Origin: DATFKA01 sp042095835 | Lineage (GTDB): Bacteria; Bacteroidota; Bacteroidia; Chitinophagales; Saprospiraceae | Length of the DNA stretch: 64,000 nt | Direction: 5' to 3' | NCBI GenBank assembly: GCA_042095835.1 | Contig: JBELML010000014.1 | Coordinates: 16,279-80,278, forward strand | Shown: piece by piece, positions 1-7,747 of the stretch | Layout: each line of letters begins with the position of its first letter | How positions within the stretch are numbered: position 1 is the first letter of the stretch | Notes under the pieces: generated by a model | What the model saw: the letters and a program-made list of their open reading frames with translations, nothing else | Told to the model about the DNA's origin: nothing | Database searches by the model: none | Made by a program: the position numbers and the translations under genes

Positions 1-2
1 TG

Positions 3-854
3 CTCCTATTGTACTTACAGGCACAAATCAAAGGACAAACCTGGAAGCGGATTTATCTTTTGCACTTTATTCCAGTAGCACTCGTTTTTTTAGGGAACCT
101 GAATTTTTATTTCTTCCCTGCTGACCTAAAGGTGCAATATCAAGATGGGTATACCCAAGGGAATTATACAGCTCCCATTCATCATATCAATTTTATTCTT
201 TTCTTTCTGCAAGGATTGATCTATACGTTATTGTCTTGGCGACTTATTCAATCTACGCCTCCTGGACAAAAGGTCTATTTATTCCAGAAAATATTGGTTG
301 CTGGGCTTTTCGTATTTTCCATTTTGGGGCTGCTACTCATCTTTGGGGCGAATGCAGGAAACCAGGAACTCATTTACCTCAACGGGGATTTATTTATTCT
401 TTGGTTGGCTATGTTTTTGATCGCTCTATTCATCCAAGGTATGCAGTTTCCTAAGCAACTCTTTTTTATACCGACGAAGAGAGAAGCTTCCCTTGATCAA
501 GGTCAGCTTGTAGAGGTTATGGATCGGGTACATACATTTATGCAACGAGAAGCTCCTTTTCGAAAAGCAGATTATGACATCCATCAAATGGCAACTGCGC
601 TAGGGTACTCCAAAAGCTTTTTACAGAAAACCATACGGCAGCAGCAAGATCTTAGTTTTCGAGATTTTCTAAATGAATATCGAATCGAGGCAGCTAAGAA
701 AAAACTGGCCGATCCTCAAAGTCAACATTATACGATTCAAGCAATTTCTGAAGAAGTGGGCTTTGGAAGTCTCGCCACTTTTTATCGCCTTTTCAAAAAA
801 CACGAAGGTATTACCCCTAAAACCTTCATTGAAATACACAAAAACAATCCATAA
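3..854 (+). CDS. AraC-family regulator with membrane N-terminus (5' end outside window)
   Basis: The frame is open to the window edge, and the first possible start inside it is a TTG at position 9, so the true start is probably upstream. Several hydrophobic segments fill the first ~145 visible residues. The last ~95 residues form an AraC/XylS double helix-turn-helix: a first helix pair around DIHQMATALGYSKSFL, then ISEEVGFGSLATFYRLFKKH followed by the family-typical GITPKTF. This membrane-plus-HTH layout is common in Bacteroidota regulators thought to sense signals at the membrane. The stop codon abuts the next gene (TAAATG), implying co-transcription. Ligand and target are unknown. Confidence 0.85.
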   Translation, partial: LLLYLQAQIKGQTWKRIYLLHFIPVALVFLGNLNFYFFPADLKVQYQDGYTQGNYTAPIHHINFILFFLQGLIYTLLSWRLIQSTPPGQKVYLFQKILVAGLFVFSILGLLLIFGANAGNQELIYLNGDLFILWLAMFLIALFIQGMQFPKQLFFIPTKREASLDQGQLVEVMDRVHTFMQREAPFRKADYDIHQMATALGYSKSFLQKTIRQQQDLSFRDFLNEYRIEAAKKKLADPQSQHYTIQAISEEVGFGSLATFYRLFKKHEGITPKTFIEIHKNNP

Positions 855-1379
855 ATGAATACTCAAGGAAAGCTGAAACGGATCGCTCAAAAGTATAAGA
901 TTAGTTCACAAACAGTCGAGTATCTCTACGAGGCAATTGCTAAAGGAAAAGGTACAATGGCACAATTCAATCTTCCAGAATTAGGAGGTATGGGGCAATG
1001 GATGAAAGGCGGGATGACCATGGTCGGTGACCTATTTAACAATAGTCTAAAAGCTAAAGTAGATCAGCTTTGTACGGAGTTAAGTACCCTTTATGCCATC
1101 GAAGGTCCACTTACTAAATCAGAACCAAAGTCGGTAAATTGGTGGCCGGATCACTTCGGTCACCCCACTATTTCAGGTGCTCAAAACGATCTGTCTTATG
1201 CCTTTTTTCCCTCCAAACGGCGCTTACTAGTCCAATTATCTGGACAAATTTATGTTTTCAATACCCTCGATCACCAGGTCTCAGGAGTAAGTCAAAAACA
1301 AGGAGGAGGTCTCCAATCGATCGTTTTCACTAGTCAAAAGGGAAAATTTCGAATTGATGTTTTGGGTATAATTAATTGA
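855..1379 (+). CDS. Hypothetical protein, possible SHOCT-like N-terminus
   Basis: This 174-residue soluble protein starts immediately after the AraC-family stop codon, so the two are almost certainly translated from one message. The first ~80 residues are helical and contain a glycine-rich stretch (ELGGMGQWMKGGMTMVGDLF) that I associate, with low certainty, with SHOCT-domain hypotheticals. The second half looks beta-rich, with aromatic and basic strands (FFPSKRRLLVQLSGQIYVF). There is no signal peptide, membrane segment or recognisable catalytic motif. I do not recognise a function; its position suggests a partner of the upstream regulator. Confidence 0.6.
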   Translation: MNTQGKLKRIAQKYKISSQTVEYLYEAIAKGKGTMAQFNLPELGGMGQWMKGGMTMVGDLFNNSLKAKVDQLCTELSTLYAIEGPLTKSEPKSVNWWPDHFGHPTISGAQNDLSYAFFPSKRRLLVQLSGQIYVFNTLDHQVSGVSQKQGGGLQSIVFTSQKGKFRIDVLGIIN

Positions 1380-1415
1380 TTTTCATTTTATTATGTGAAA
1401 TATGAAGTGTCTATT

Positions 1416-1495
1416 CAAATTTTATTACGATAAAAATCGTAATAAAATTTGCTATTACGGGAAAAATCGTAGTAATTTGTACGAGTAAAATCGTA
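1416..1495. promoter_or_regulatory. Three BlaI-type operators upstream of the blaI-like gene
   Basis: Three copies of TACG(A/G)-N6-TCGTA lie in a row: 1426-1441, 1456-1471 and 1480-1495, with centres 30 and 24 bp apart. The first is embedded in a perfect 36-bp palindrome (16-bp arms 1416-1431 and 1436-1451 around AAAA). The third ends 6 bases before the ATG of the repressor gene. BlaI/MecI/CopY repressors bind dyads with TAC/GTA-type half-sites and usually repress their own operon, so these are probably autoregulatory operators. The promoter itself is not clear; TAATTTG at 1473-1479 is one base short of the TAnnTTTG consensus. Confidence 0.75.
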
Positions 1496-1501
1496 GTAAA
1501 T

Positions 1502-1915
1502 ATGACGAATTTAAAATCCAACCAACAACCTACTGCTGCAGAGCTAGAAATCCTCAGGATTCTCTGGGATCGTGGGCCAAGCTCCGTAAGAGTAGTCCAC
1601 GATATTCTTTCCGAGTCAAAGGAGGTAGTTTATACCACTACTCTGAAAACCATGCAAGTCATGATGGACAGAGGTTTTCTCACCCGTCAGGAGAATGGCC
1701 GCAAACACATCTATGCGCCTGCCCAAGCACAAGAAGATACCCAGACCGATCTCTTGGACAATTTTCTACAAAAAGCATTCGGTGGATCCGCCATGAAACT
1801 AGTGATGAAGACCCTCGGTAATTACTACAAAACGGATGATGGCGAATTAGATAAGCTTAAACAAATGATCGAGTCCATTGAGAAAAAGGACGATGATTCT
1901 ACTCCAGATCTTTAA
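1502..1915 (+). CDS. BlaI/MecI/CopY-family transcriptional repressor
   Basis: This 137-residue protein has the N-terminal winged helix of the BlaI/MecI family. AELEILRILWDRGPSSVRVV gives the first helices, and TTTLKTMQVMMDRGFLTR the recognition helix and wing, followed by a C-terminal dimerisation tail. Length is typical (about 120-140). It directly precedes an M56/BlaR1-type membrane peptidase with an 11-base gap, the classical repressor-sensor pair, and three dyad operators precede its start codon. In known systems the sensor peptidase triggers loss of the repressor on signal. No beta-lactamase gene lies nearby, so the regulated function is not evident here. Confidence 0.92.
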   Translation: MTNLKSNQQPTAAELEILRILWDRGPSSVRVVHDILSESKEVVYTTTLKTMQVMMDRGFLTRQENGRKHIYAPAQAQEDTQTDLLDNFLQKAFGGSAMKLVMKTLGNYYKTDDGELDKLKQMIESIEKKDDDSTPDL

Positions 1916-1926
1916 AATTAATCCAG

Positions 1927-4851
1927 ATGCAACTCTTAGAATTTCTTTTCTCTGAATCTGTTATAGCTGCCTTAGGTTGGGCATTGATCCACTCCATCTG
2001 GCAAGGTGCCTTATGGGCCATTTTTCTCGCAGTTTTGCTGGTAGCAATGCGTAAGTTTTCTTCACAGACCCGCTACTTTATATCCTTTATGGTCTTGTGT
2101 CTGTTCGTTCTGTCGGTCGGCTTTACTTTTTACCTATCCTATCCGCAGGATACAACTTTGGCTAGTGCAGTTACAGCTCAGGATACTAATCCCGTAGCAC
2201 AAATAGCAGAGATTTCAGCTGAGACCTTATCGACAACAGAAGTAGAAGAAATAACTACACCGGTAGAAGAGGTTGTGCCGACCTCTGAAAGCTTTTTCAA
2301 TACATGGGCCGCTTATTTCTCAGAGCACATTCCCTTTATTGTGACCGTTTGGTTCCTTGGCGTTGTGGTGCTATTACTGAGATTCCTAGGAAACCTGGCT
2401 TATCTCGAAAGATTGAAACATTACAAAACTGGCCTCATTCCACCTAGTTGGGAGGCTAAAGCAAAAGACCTAGAAAAGCGCTTACAGCTCAAACAAAAAA
2501 TCAAATACATCAGCTCCGGCGTGGCGCTGACGCCTATGGCGGTAGGCTATCTCAAACCCGTAGTCATCTTACCGGCTTCTTTGATCAACGGACTTAGCAA
2601 AGAAGAGGTAGAAGCGATTTTAGCCCACGAGCTAGCCCACATCAAGCGTAATGACTTTTTGGTCAACCTTGTACAATCACTAATCGACATATTATTTTTT
2701 TATCACCCGGCTGTATGGTGGGTATCGACTACTATACGCCACGAAAGAGAGAACTGCTGCGATGATATCGCTGTCTCTCTCACAGGAGCTACCTGTGATT
2801 ATGCAAAAACCTTAATCATGTTACAAGAAAAACATGCCAACCAAGCTAAGCTGGCCATGCATTTAGCTGGCCTAAAGTATGGCTTCAGTCACCGTATCCA
2901 ACGCATTTTGTACAGTACCAATTTGAGGGCCAACTTTAGAGAGGGCTTTATTAGCGCCTTTTTGCTGATGGGTTTTATTGTCTTATTGAGCTATAATGCG
3001 ATGGGCTTCACCGCACAAGAAGAACCTTTAGTGGCAGAAGAGTTGGAGGAGCAAATTCCAATGCCTGCTGACAATGCGGTCGATAAAGCCGCTCCTCAGG
3101 AGCAACCGGCTCCCATCAATCAACCAGCACCTCCTCCTGTCCAAAGCGAAACGCCAGCTGAGCAAGGTGTCACCTATGTGCTCACACCTTCGACACAGGC
3201 GCCTTCAGACGTAGATCGTTTAATCGAAGCTATTGATGATCGTAATCTTGAAATGGTCAAATTTATCATTGATAAAGGCGTTGATGTAAATGGTCAAAAT
3301 AGCGATGGCTGGACGCCTTTGTTGGAGTCAATTGATGAAGGAAGTTTCCCCATCGCCGAATTATTAATTGAAAAGGGTGCCGATGTCAATAAAAGAACCG
3401 GAGGAGGCTGGTCTCCACTCTTGGAAGCCATTGACGAGGGCCGGACCGAAATAGCTAAGCTGTTGATCGAAAAAGGTGCGGATATCACCCGTGGTACAGA
3501 CAAGGGTTGGACCCCAATCATGGAAGCCTGCGATGAAGGCCGCCTGGAGATCGCCAACCTGTTGATCGATAAAGGTGTAGATGTAAACACGGTCTTTGAA
3601 AATGGCTGGACGCCTTTGATCGAGGCAATCGATGAGCACCAGACTTCCTTAGCCAAAATGTTGATCGACAAAGGTGCTAACCCAAACTATAGAACCTCCA
3701 AAGGTTGGACTCCTTTAATGGAGGCGATCGATGAGGGACAGCTCCAAATTATCAGGCTACTTAAAGAAAATGGTGTAGACCTTAACCAGGAAACCTATGA
3801 CAATTGGACACCACTTTTGGAGGCGATTGATGAAGGCCATCCGAGTATCGTACAACTCTTAATTGACGAAGGTGCCGATGTGAACCAACAAGTGAGTAAT
3901 GGCTGGACGCCACTGATGGAAGCTTGTGATGAAGGGCGCTTAGATATTGTGAAATTACTGATCAAAAATAAGGCAGATGTGAACGCAGAGGGCAAAAATG
4001 GCTATACAGCGCTCGCAGAAGCTGCCGACGAGGGGCAACTACGGATTATTGAATACTTGCTTGATAATGGAGCAAAAGCCAACCTAAATGGACCTACGCC
4101 GTCGAAACTAGTGCTTGAAGCTATTGATGAGAGTAATGTGCAAATCGTCTCAATGCTTTTCGATAGAGGATTAAAGCTTACGGAGCAAAACAGCGCCGCC
4201 TACCTGATCGAAGCAGCTGATGAGCATAGCCTACGCATGATTGAGCTACTCCTCGAAAAAGGAGCATCTGCTAACGCAAAGGATGTCAATGGCTACACAC
4301 CCTTGATCGAAGCAGCAGATGAGGATCAGTTCCAGATTGCAAAATACCTGCTAGACAAGGGCGCTGATGTGAATGCACAAACGAATAATGGTACCACCGT
4401 CTTACACGAAGCCATTGATGAAGGATCTTATAATATTGCCTCATTGGCCATTGATAGAGGGGCCAATATTGAAGCAGAGGTGAGCTATAGAAATGTGATG
4501 ACGATGAACAATGACATTAAGGTTGAAAATATAACAAAGGGCTGGACACCTATTTTTGAAGCCATCGATGAGGGGCATCCTGAGATTGTGAAATTACTCA
4601 TCCAGAAAGGGGCCAATGTCAATAAAGCGATTTTCAAAACCAACATGAACTGGCATGCCAAAGAGAAGAAAAGCTACGATGGTTGGACACCTCTCATGGA
4701 GGCTGTAGAGGAAAATAAACCAGAAATTGTCAAAATATTGATAGGTGCTGGAGCAAATACACAGGCAAAAACAAAAGAAGGCGTTTCGGTACTAGATATT
4801 GCAGAGGAGTACGCTGATAAGTCTATGCTACAGCTCCTTAAAACAAAATAA
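1927..4851 (+). CDS. M56/BlaR1-type membrane metallopeptidase fused to 16 ankyrin repeats
   Basis: Residues 1-360 form a BlaR1/MecR1-type M56 peptidase: hydrophobic helices near 10-33, 46-66 and 135-155, the zinc motif HELAH at 234-238 in AILAHELAHIKRND, and a last membrane helix near 340-360. A proline/glutamine-rich linker follows (about 370-425). Residues 428-974 contain 16 ankyrin-type repeats of about 33 residues, with short insertions after repeats 13 and 14. The repeats read GWTPLxEAIDEG...LLIxKGADVN, so the usual LHxAA core is replaced by an EAxDE motif. In BlaR1 the C-terminal extracytoplasmic part is the sensor; here the ankyrin array occupies that position. It pairs with the BlaI-like gene upstream. 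The N-terminal assignment is firm; the ligand is unknown. Confidence 0.9.
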   Translation: MQLLEFLFSESVIAALGWALIHSIWQGALWAIFLAVLLVAMRKFSSQTRYFISFMVLCLFVLSVGFTFYLSYPQDTTLASAVTAQDTNPVAQIAEISAETLSTTEVEEITTPVEEVVPTSESFFNTWAAYFSEHIPFIVTVWFLGVVVLLLRFLGNLAYLERLKHYKTGLIPPSWEAKAKDLEKRLQLKQKIKYISSGVALTPMAVGYLKPVVILPASLINGLSKEEVEAILAHELAHIKRNDFLVNLVQSLIDILFFYHPAVWWVSTTIRHERENCCDDIAVSLTGATCDYAKTLIMLQEKHANQAKLAMHLAGLKYGFSHRIQRILYSTNLRANFREGFISAFLLMGFIVLLSYNAMGFTAQEEPLVAEELEEQIPMPADNAVDKAAPQEQPAPINQPAPPPVQSETPAEQGVTYVLTPSTQAPSDVDRLIEAIDDRNLEMVKFIIDKGVDVNGQNSDGWTPLLESIDEGSFPIAELLIEKGADVNKRTGGGWSPLLEAIDEGRTEIAKLLIEKGADITRGTDKGWTPIMEACDEGRLEIANLLIDKGVDVNTVFENGWTPLIEAIDEHQTSLAKMLIDKGANPNYRTSKGWTPLMEAIDEGQLQIIRLLKENGVDLNQETYDNWTPLLEAIDEGHPSIVQLLIDEGADVNQQVSNGWTPLMEACDEGRLDIVKLLIKNKADVNAEGKNGYTALAEAADEGQLRIIEYLLDNGAKANLNGPTPSKLVLEAIDESNVQIVSMLFDRGLKLTEQNSAAYLIEAADEHSLRMIELLLEKGASANAKDVNGYTPLIEAADEDQFQIAKYLLDKGADVNAQTNNGTTVLHEAIDEGSYNIASLAIDRGANIEAEVSYRNVMTMNNDIKVENITKGWTPIFEAIDEGHPEIVKLLIQKGANVNKAIFKTNMNWHAKEKKSYDGWTPLMEAVEENKPEIVKILIGAGANTQAKTKEGVSVLDIAEEYADKSMLQLLKTK

Positions 4852-4899
4852 TTACGCAGACTAATCATCCATAAAAATCATCCGACTGTTTTTGAATAG

Positions 4900-4928
4900 G
4901 CAAGTCAGCAATGTCTGACTTGCTTTTT
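4900..4928 (+). terminator. Rho-independent terminator after the ankyrin BlaR1 gene
   Basis: A hairpin with 9-bp perfect arms (GCAAGTCAG at 4900-4908, CTGACTTGC at 4915-4923) and a 6-base loop is followed by TTTTT. It lies 48 bp after the stop of the plus-strand gene and touches the 3' end of the convergent DMT transporter gene. Confidence 0.8.
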
Positions 4929-5769
4929 AGTTTTTCAAAAGTACACTACTACCAATAATCATGCTAGCGCCGACGAGCATCGGCCAGGTCAATATTTCGC
5001 CCATGAAGAGGTAGCTCAAGACAATCGCTGAGACGACCTCCATATACATCAGCGCTGAAGCAACCGAGGCTTTTAGTCGCCGGAGACCAAAAAAGAACAA
5101 ACCAAATACGCCCAGGCCGATCAATGTGGCATAACTTAAACCTAGGGTATAATCCATCGTTGTGGCTTTTGACAACTGGAAAAAGGGTAGCAAAAGAAAA
5201 AGGCCCATAAAGTTTTGGTAAAAAATGAGTTCTTTCCAGCTATAATTTTTTGTTTCGGATTTAAAAAGTACCACCGTGAGGGCGTAAATGATGGCAGAAA
5301 GTAGAGAGGCTAGCATGCCTATAAAGTCAAGGCTTTTAAAGGAAAATTCCTTATTTGAAAAAACTAGAATGATGCCCGCAAAAGCAATCACCATCAGTAA
5401 AATTTGTCGTTGTGTGACTTGCTCTTTGATAATCCAGAATCCAAATAATGCAACGAAAATAGGGAAGGTATAAAAGATGATCACTGCATTGCCAATGCTT
5501 GTATAATAATAAGCCGCAAAAAAGAAGACCATACGGATGGTTCCTAAAACGGATATGCCCGTCATTTTTTGCCAATTTCCTCTTAAAAAAGGTATTCCTT
5601 CCCACCACATTAAAAGAGCCATAACCAAAGTTGGGAAACCCATCCTAAGCCAGGCTTGCGATACCGGCGAGATAGATATATTTTTGATAAATAATCCAGC
5701 AGTTCCGGCTAGGCAAGCAGCTAGTAGTACTGCCCCAAAGGCAATGGTAGATGATCCTGTTTTTGTCAT
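4927..5769 (-). CDS. EamA-family (DMT superfamily) transporter
   Basis: This 280-residue integral membrane protein has about ten hydrophobic helices arranged as two EamA repeats, the usual size for RhaT/YdcZ-like drug/metabolite exporters. Telling segments are the glycine-rich first helix, a middle region FAGIILVFSNKEFSF closing repeat one, and SALMYMEVVSAIVLSYLFMGEILTWPMLVGA near the end, with the 'ExxxxxxxxxxxxGE.LT' pattern seen in EamA repeats. The substrate cannot be deduced. It stands alone, divergent from the retropepsin-like lipoprotein gene and convergent with the ankyrin BlaR1 gene. Confidence 0.88.
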   Translation of the reverse strand: MTKTGSSTIAFGAVLLAACLAGTAGLFIKNISISPVSQAWLRMGFPTLVMALLMWWEGIPFLRGNWQKMTGISVLGTIRMVFFFAAYYYTSIGNAVIIFYTFPIFVALFGFWIIKEQVTQRQILLMVIAFAGIILVFSNKEFSFKSLDFIGMLASLLSAIIYALTVVLFKSETKNYSWKELIFYQNFMGLFLLLPFFQLSKATTMDYTLGLSYATLIGLGVFGLFFFGLRRLKASVASALMYMEVVSAIVLSYLFMGEILTWPMLVGASMIIGSSVLLKN

Positions 5770-5851
5770 TTTATTCTTAAATTCAAATACTCGAAAAACT
5801 GATTAGCGCTATTCTTTCTACCAAATCCTCAAATTAGAATAATTAAATATA

Positions 5852-7054
5852 ATGAGCATCAGAGTTATTATTTTTTTCCTTATCGTTAGTTTACTTACTT
5901 CCTGCTCTTCTCTCAAGAAGCGAAACCTTTGGCAGCAAGGGCGGATCATCGACCTTAGTGAAAAACAGACCTTTCCCTTCGAGCGGGAATGGGGCATGAT
6001 CTTTTTGGAAGTCAAGATCAATGGTCAAGCTTTCAATTTCCTTTTGGATACGGGCGCGCCTAATGTGTTAGATGAAAAGACGGTAGAGCAACTAGGCATT
6101 AAGTACAAATCTTTCGGATCTGTTGGGGATGCCTATGGTCGTCGTCAAAAACTCAACTTTACCAATACCGCCACTTTTGATATTGGACCACTCCACTTTG
6201 AGGAAGTAGCTGCCCTGATTGCAGACTTCAGGTCTGTCCAGATTTTTGACTGCATGGATATTGATGGGCTCATTGGGTCCAACCTGATGCGTAAAGCCGT
6301 ATGGCAATTCGATTTTGAGAAAGAAGAAATAACCGTGGCTCCTTCTATCCGAGACTTTGATGTAAGTCGAGCAGATACACTCGCTATTTTTCCAAGTTCT
6401 CAAGGTACGCCTCGGATTAATTTCTCCTTAGGAAGTAAAGAGGTTTTTGGAGTGAAAGTCGACTTTGGTTCTGGCAATGGACTGACAACACCCCGAGAAC
6501 TAGTTCCTGAAGCCATGATTGATCAGGCAGATATTACTACCGTTGGCGAAGTCGGTACCGGTTTGTATGGTGGCCAAAAAGATACCGTACACTATGTTTA
6601 TTCCGACTCTGTGAAACTAGGAAAGACCCTGATTGCACCAGGTGTCCTACGGGTAAGACCTAAAACTGAAGGTCTCGTCGGGCTCAATTTTTGGGAAAAT
6701 TATCTAGTGACTATCGACTGGAAGAATAAGCGGCTCTACTATGAATTGAACAAGGACGCTCCAAATATGAGGCAAAAAACTTTTGGCTTCGGTTTGGAAT
6801 TAAACAAAGGGAGCGTTTTTATCAATTCTATGTCTACACCATCACCTGCCTCTGAGGCTGGCATTCAATTGGGAGACCAGGTCCTGGAGCTGAATGGACA
6901 GAAAGTAGCAGATATCCCCTATTGTGGTTTTTTGGAGCAAATACAAGATATGGATGAGGTGAATTTTAAATTGAAGCGGGATGGCGAAATGCTTGATTTA
7001 ACCATCAAACGGACCGATATTTTCCAAGCTATCTTTCAGGCGAACCAACGATAG
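5852..7054 (+). CDS. Retropepsin-like aspartyl protease with PDZ domain, lipoprotein
   Basis: An N-terminal lipoprotein signal (IVSLLTSC, lipid-attachment Cys18) predicts envelope anchoring. Two retropepsin-like half-domains follow: FLLDTGAP with Asp66-Thr-Gly, and a second copy KVDFGSGNGL with Asp204, where DFG replaces DTG. A PDZ domain covers roughly residues 310-395 (SPASEAGIQLGDQVLELNGQ). The order aspartyl protease then PDZ is a known Bacteroidota architecture. The protein probably cleaves envelope or periplasmic substrates; the substrate is unknown. If the two halves pair within one chain, the altered second triad could lower activity. It is monocistronic. Confidence 0.87.
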   Translation: MSIRVIIFFLIVSLLTSCSSLKKRNLWQQGRIIDLSEKQTFPFEREWGMIFLEVKINGQAFNFLLDTGAPNVLDEKTVEQLGIKYKSFGSVGDAYGRRQKLNFTNTATFDIGPLHFEEVAALIADFRSVQIFDCMDIDGLIGSNLMRKAVWQFDFEKEEITVAPSIRDFDVSRADTLAIFPSSQGTPRINFSLGSKEVFGVKVDFGSGNGLTTPRELVPEAMIDQADITTVGEVGTGLYGGQKDTVHYVYSDSVKLGKTLIAPGVLRVRPKTEGLVGLNFWENYLVTIDWKNKRLYYELNKDAPNMRQKTFGFGLELNKGSVFINSMSTPSPASEAGIQLGDQVLELNGQKVADIPYCGFLEQIQDMDEVNFKLKRDGEMLDLTIKRTDIFQAIFQANQR

Positions 7055-7119
7055 AAGAATAATGAGGTAAAATGATGTGCCTAACGACACATTGCTCCTT
7101 AATTAACTCTTGTCCCATT

Positions 7120-7294
7120 GAAGTTGTCTAAGGTTTTCTGTTGCAGGCGAGAAAACAGTATTTTAAGGCTAATCGAGGCAAAAAACGTAAGCTATGCATC
7201 GCATAGCTGTCCCGGATTCACTCCGGGATTAACAAAGAGTAGCCTTAAAAGATGTTTTTGATAGCCCAACAAGGAAACTTTAAACAGCTTCTTT
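7120..7294 (+). repeat. Long-hairpin intergenic repeat, copy A1 (175 bp)
   Basis: Most of this segment is repeated at 23756-23919 with only a few substitutions outside the variable centre. It can fold on itself: TTTTAAGGCTA pairs perfectly with TAGCCTTAAAA over 11 bp around a central hairpin (GCTATGC/GCATAGC). This copy has an extra small hairpin (CCCGGA/TCCGGG) in place of the GAGGCTTTTTAACG sequence of the other copy. Non-coding. It lies between the retropepsin gene and a small membrane protein gene. Confidence 0.8.
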
Positions 7295-7320
7295 ACTAAT
7301 CATTCATCCATAGATCGTTT

Positions 7321-7569
7321 ATGAATACAAATTACTCCGAATTAAGCCAAGCAGCGCTGATCGCTGAAGAGAAAAAATATAAATCTCGTCAAAATATAAA
7401 TGCGGCGCTTTTCGGTATGATAGTGGGCGTGGCCATTTGGGCTGCAACCCACCACGCTGGGTTTTTAATCACCGTAGGGTTGCTCATTATTCCTTTCAGG
7501 ATAGGGCGAAAAAATACCCAGCAGCTAAAAGATATAAGAGCAGAACTGAGCCGGAGGTCAGCTATATAA
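7321..7569 (+). CDS. Small two-helix membrane protein, hypothetical
   Basis: This 82-residue protein has a charged N-terminal helix (SQAALIAEEKKYKSRQ), two hydrophobic segments (ALFGMIVGVAIWAAT and GFLITVGLLIIPF), and a basic C-terminal tail (KDIRAELSRR). Short proteins with this layout are common in Bacteroidota, but I cannot assign a function. The ATG start is clear. It is isolated between two intergenic repeats (A1 and B1), so it has no informative operon partners. Confidence 0.65.
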   Translation: MNTNYSELSQAALIAEEKKYKSRQNINAALFGMIVGVAIWAATHHAGFLITVGLLIIPFRIGRKNTQQLKDIRAELSRRSAI

Positions 7570-7584
7570 AAGGCGTTTTTGAAT

Positions 7585-7747
7585 AAGTAACAGCCAAAAA
7601 ACAACTTACCGATTTTGATGGAATCTTTTGCTCCAATACGACGTTAAAAAGCCTCGCTGATGCCCTGCATCATCTACGTTTTTTGCCTTGTCTTGGCACA
7701 AAATCTTCTCGATCAAAATGCGGGACTTATTCTTTGTCTGTTACTAA
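7585..7747 (-). repeat. Inverted-repeat (MITE-like) element, copy B1 (163 bp)
   Basis: The reverse complement of this segment matches 63752-63916 almost base for base; I count only a handful of substitutions, one 3-base and one 1-base difference. Its two ends are imperfect inverted repeats of each other over roughly 45 bp, beginning AGTAACAG and including ATTTTGAT, so the whole unit can form a long hairpin. The centre carries AAGGCAAAAAACG and GAGGCTTTTTAACG around a small stem (TGATGC/GCATCA). The element overlaps the stop codon of the adjacent map gene. Confidence 0.85.

Noticed and set aside
3294..3995. Several long minus-strand open frames opposite the ankyrin repeats
   Set aside because: They mirror the repeated codons of the ankyrin array; their length comes from the repeat's base composition and they lack any independent support.
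1502..4851. Beta-lactam resistance locus
   Set aside because: A BlaI/BlaR1 pair is present, but no beta-lactamase or PBP2a-like gene lies in the window and the sensor domain is an ankyrin array.
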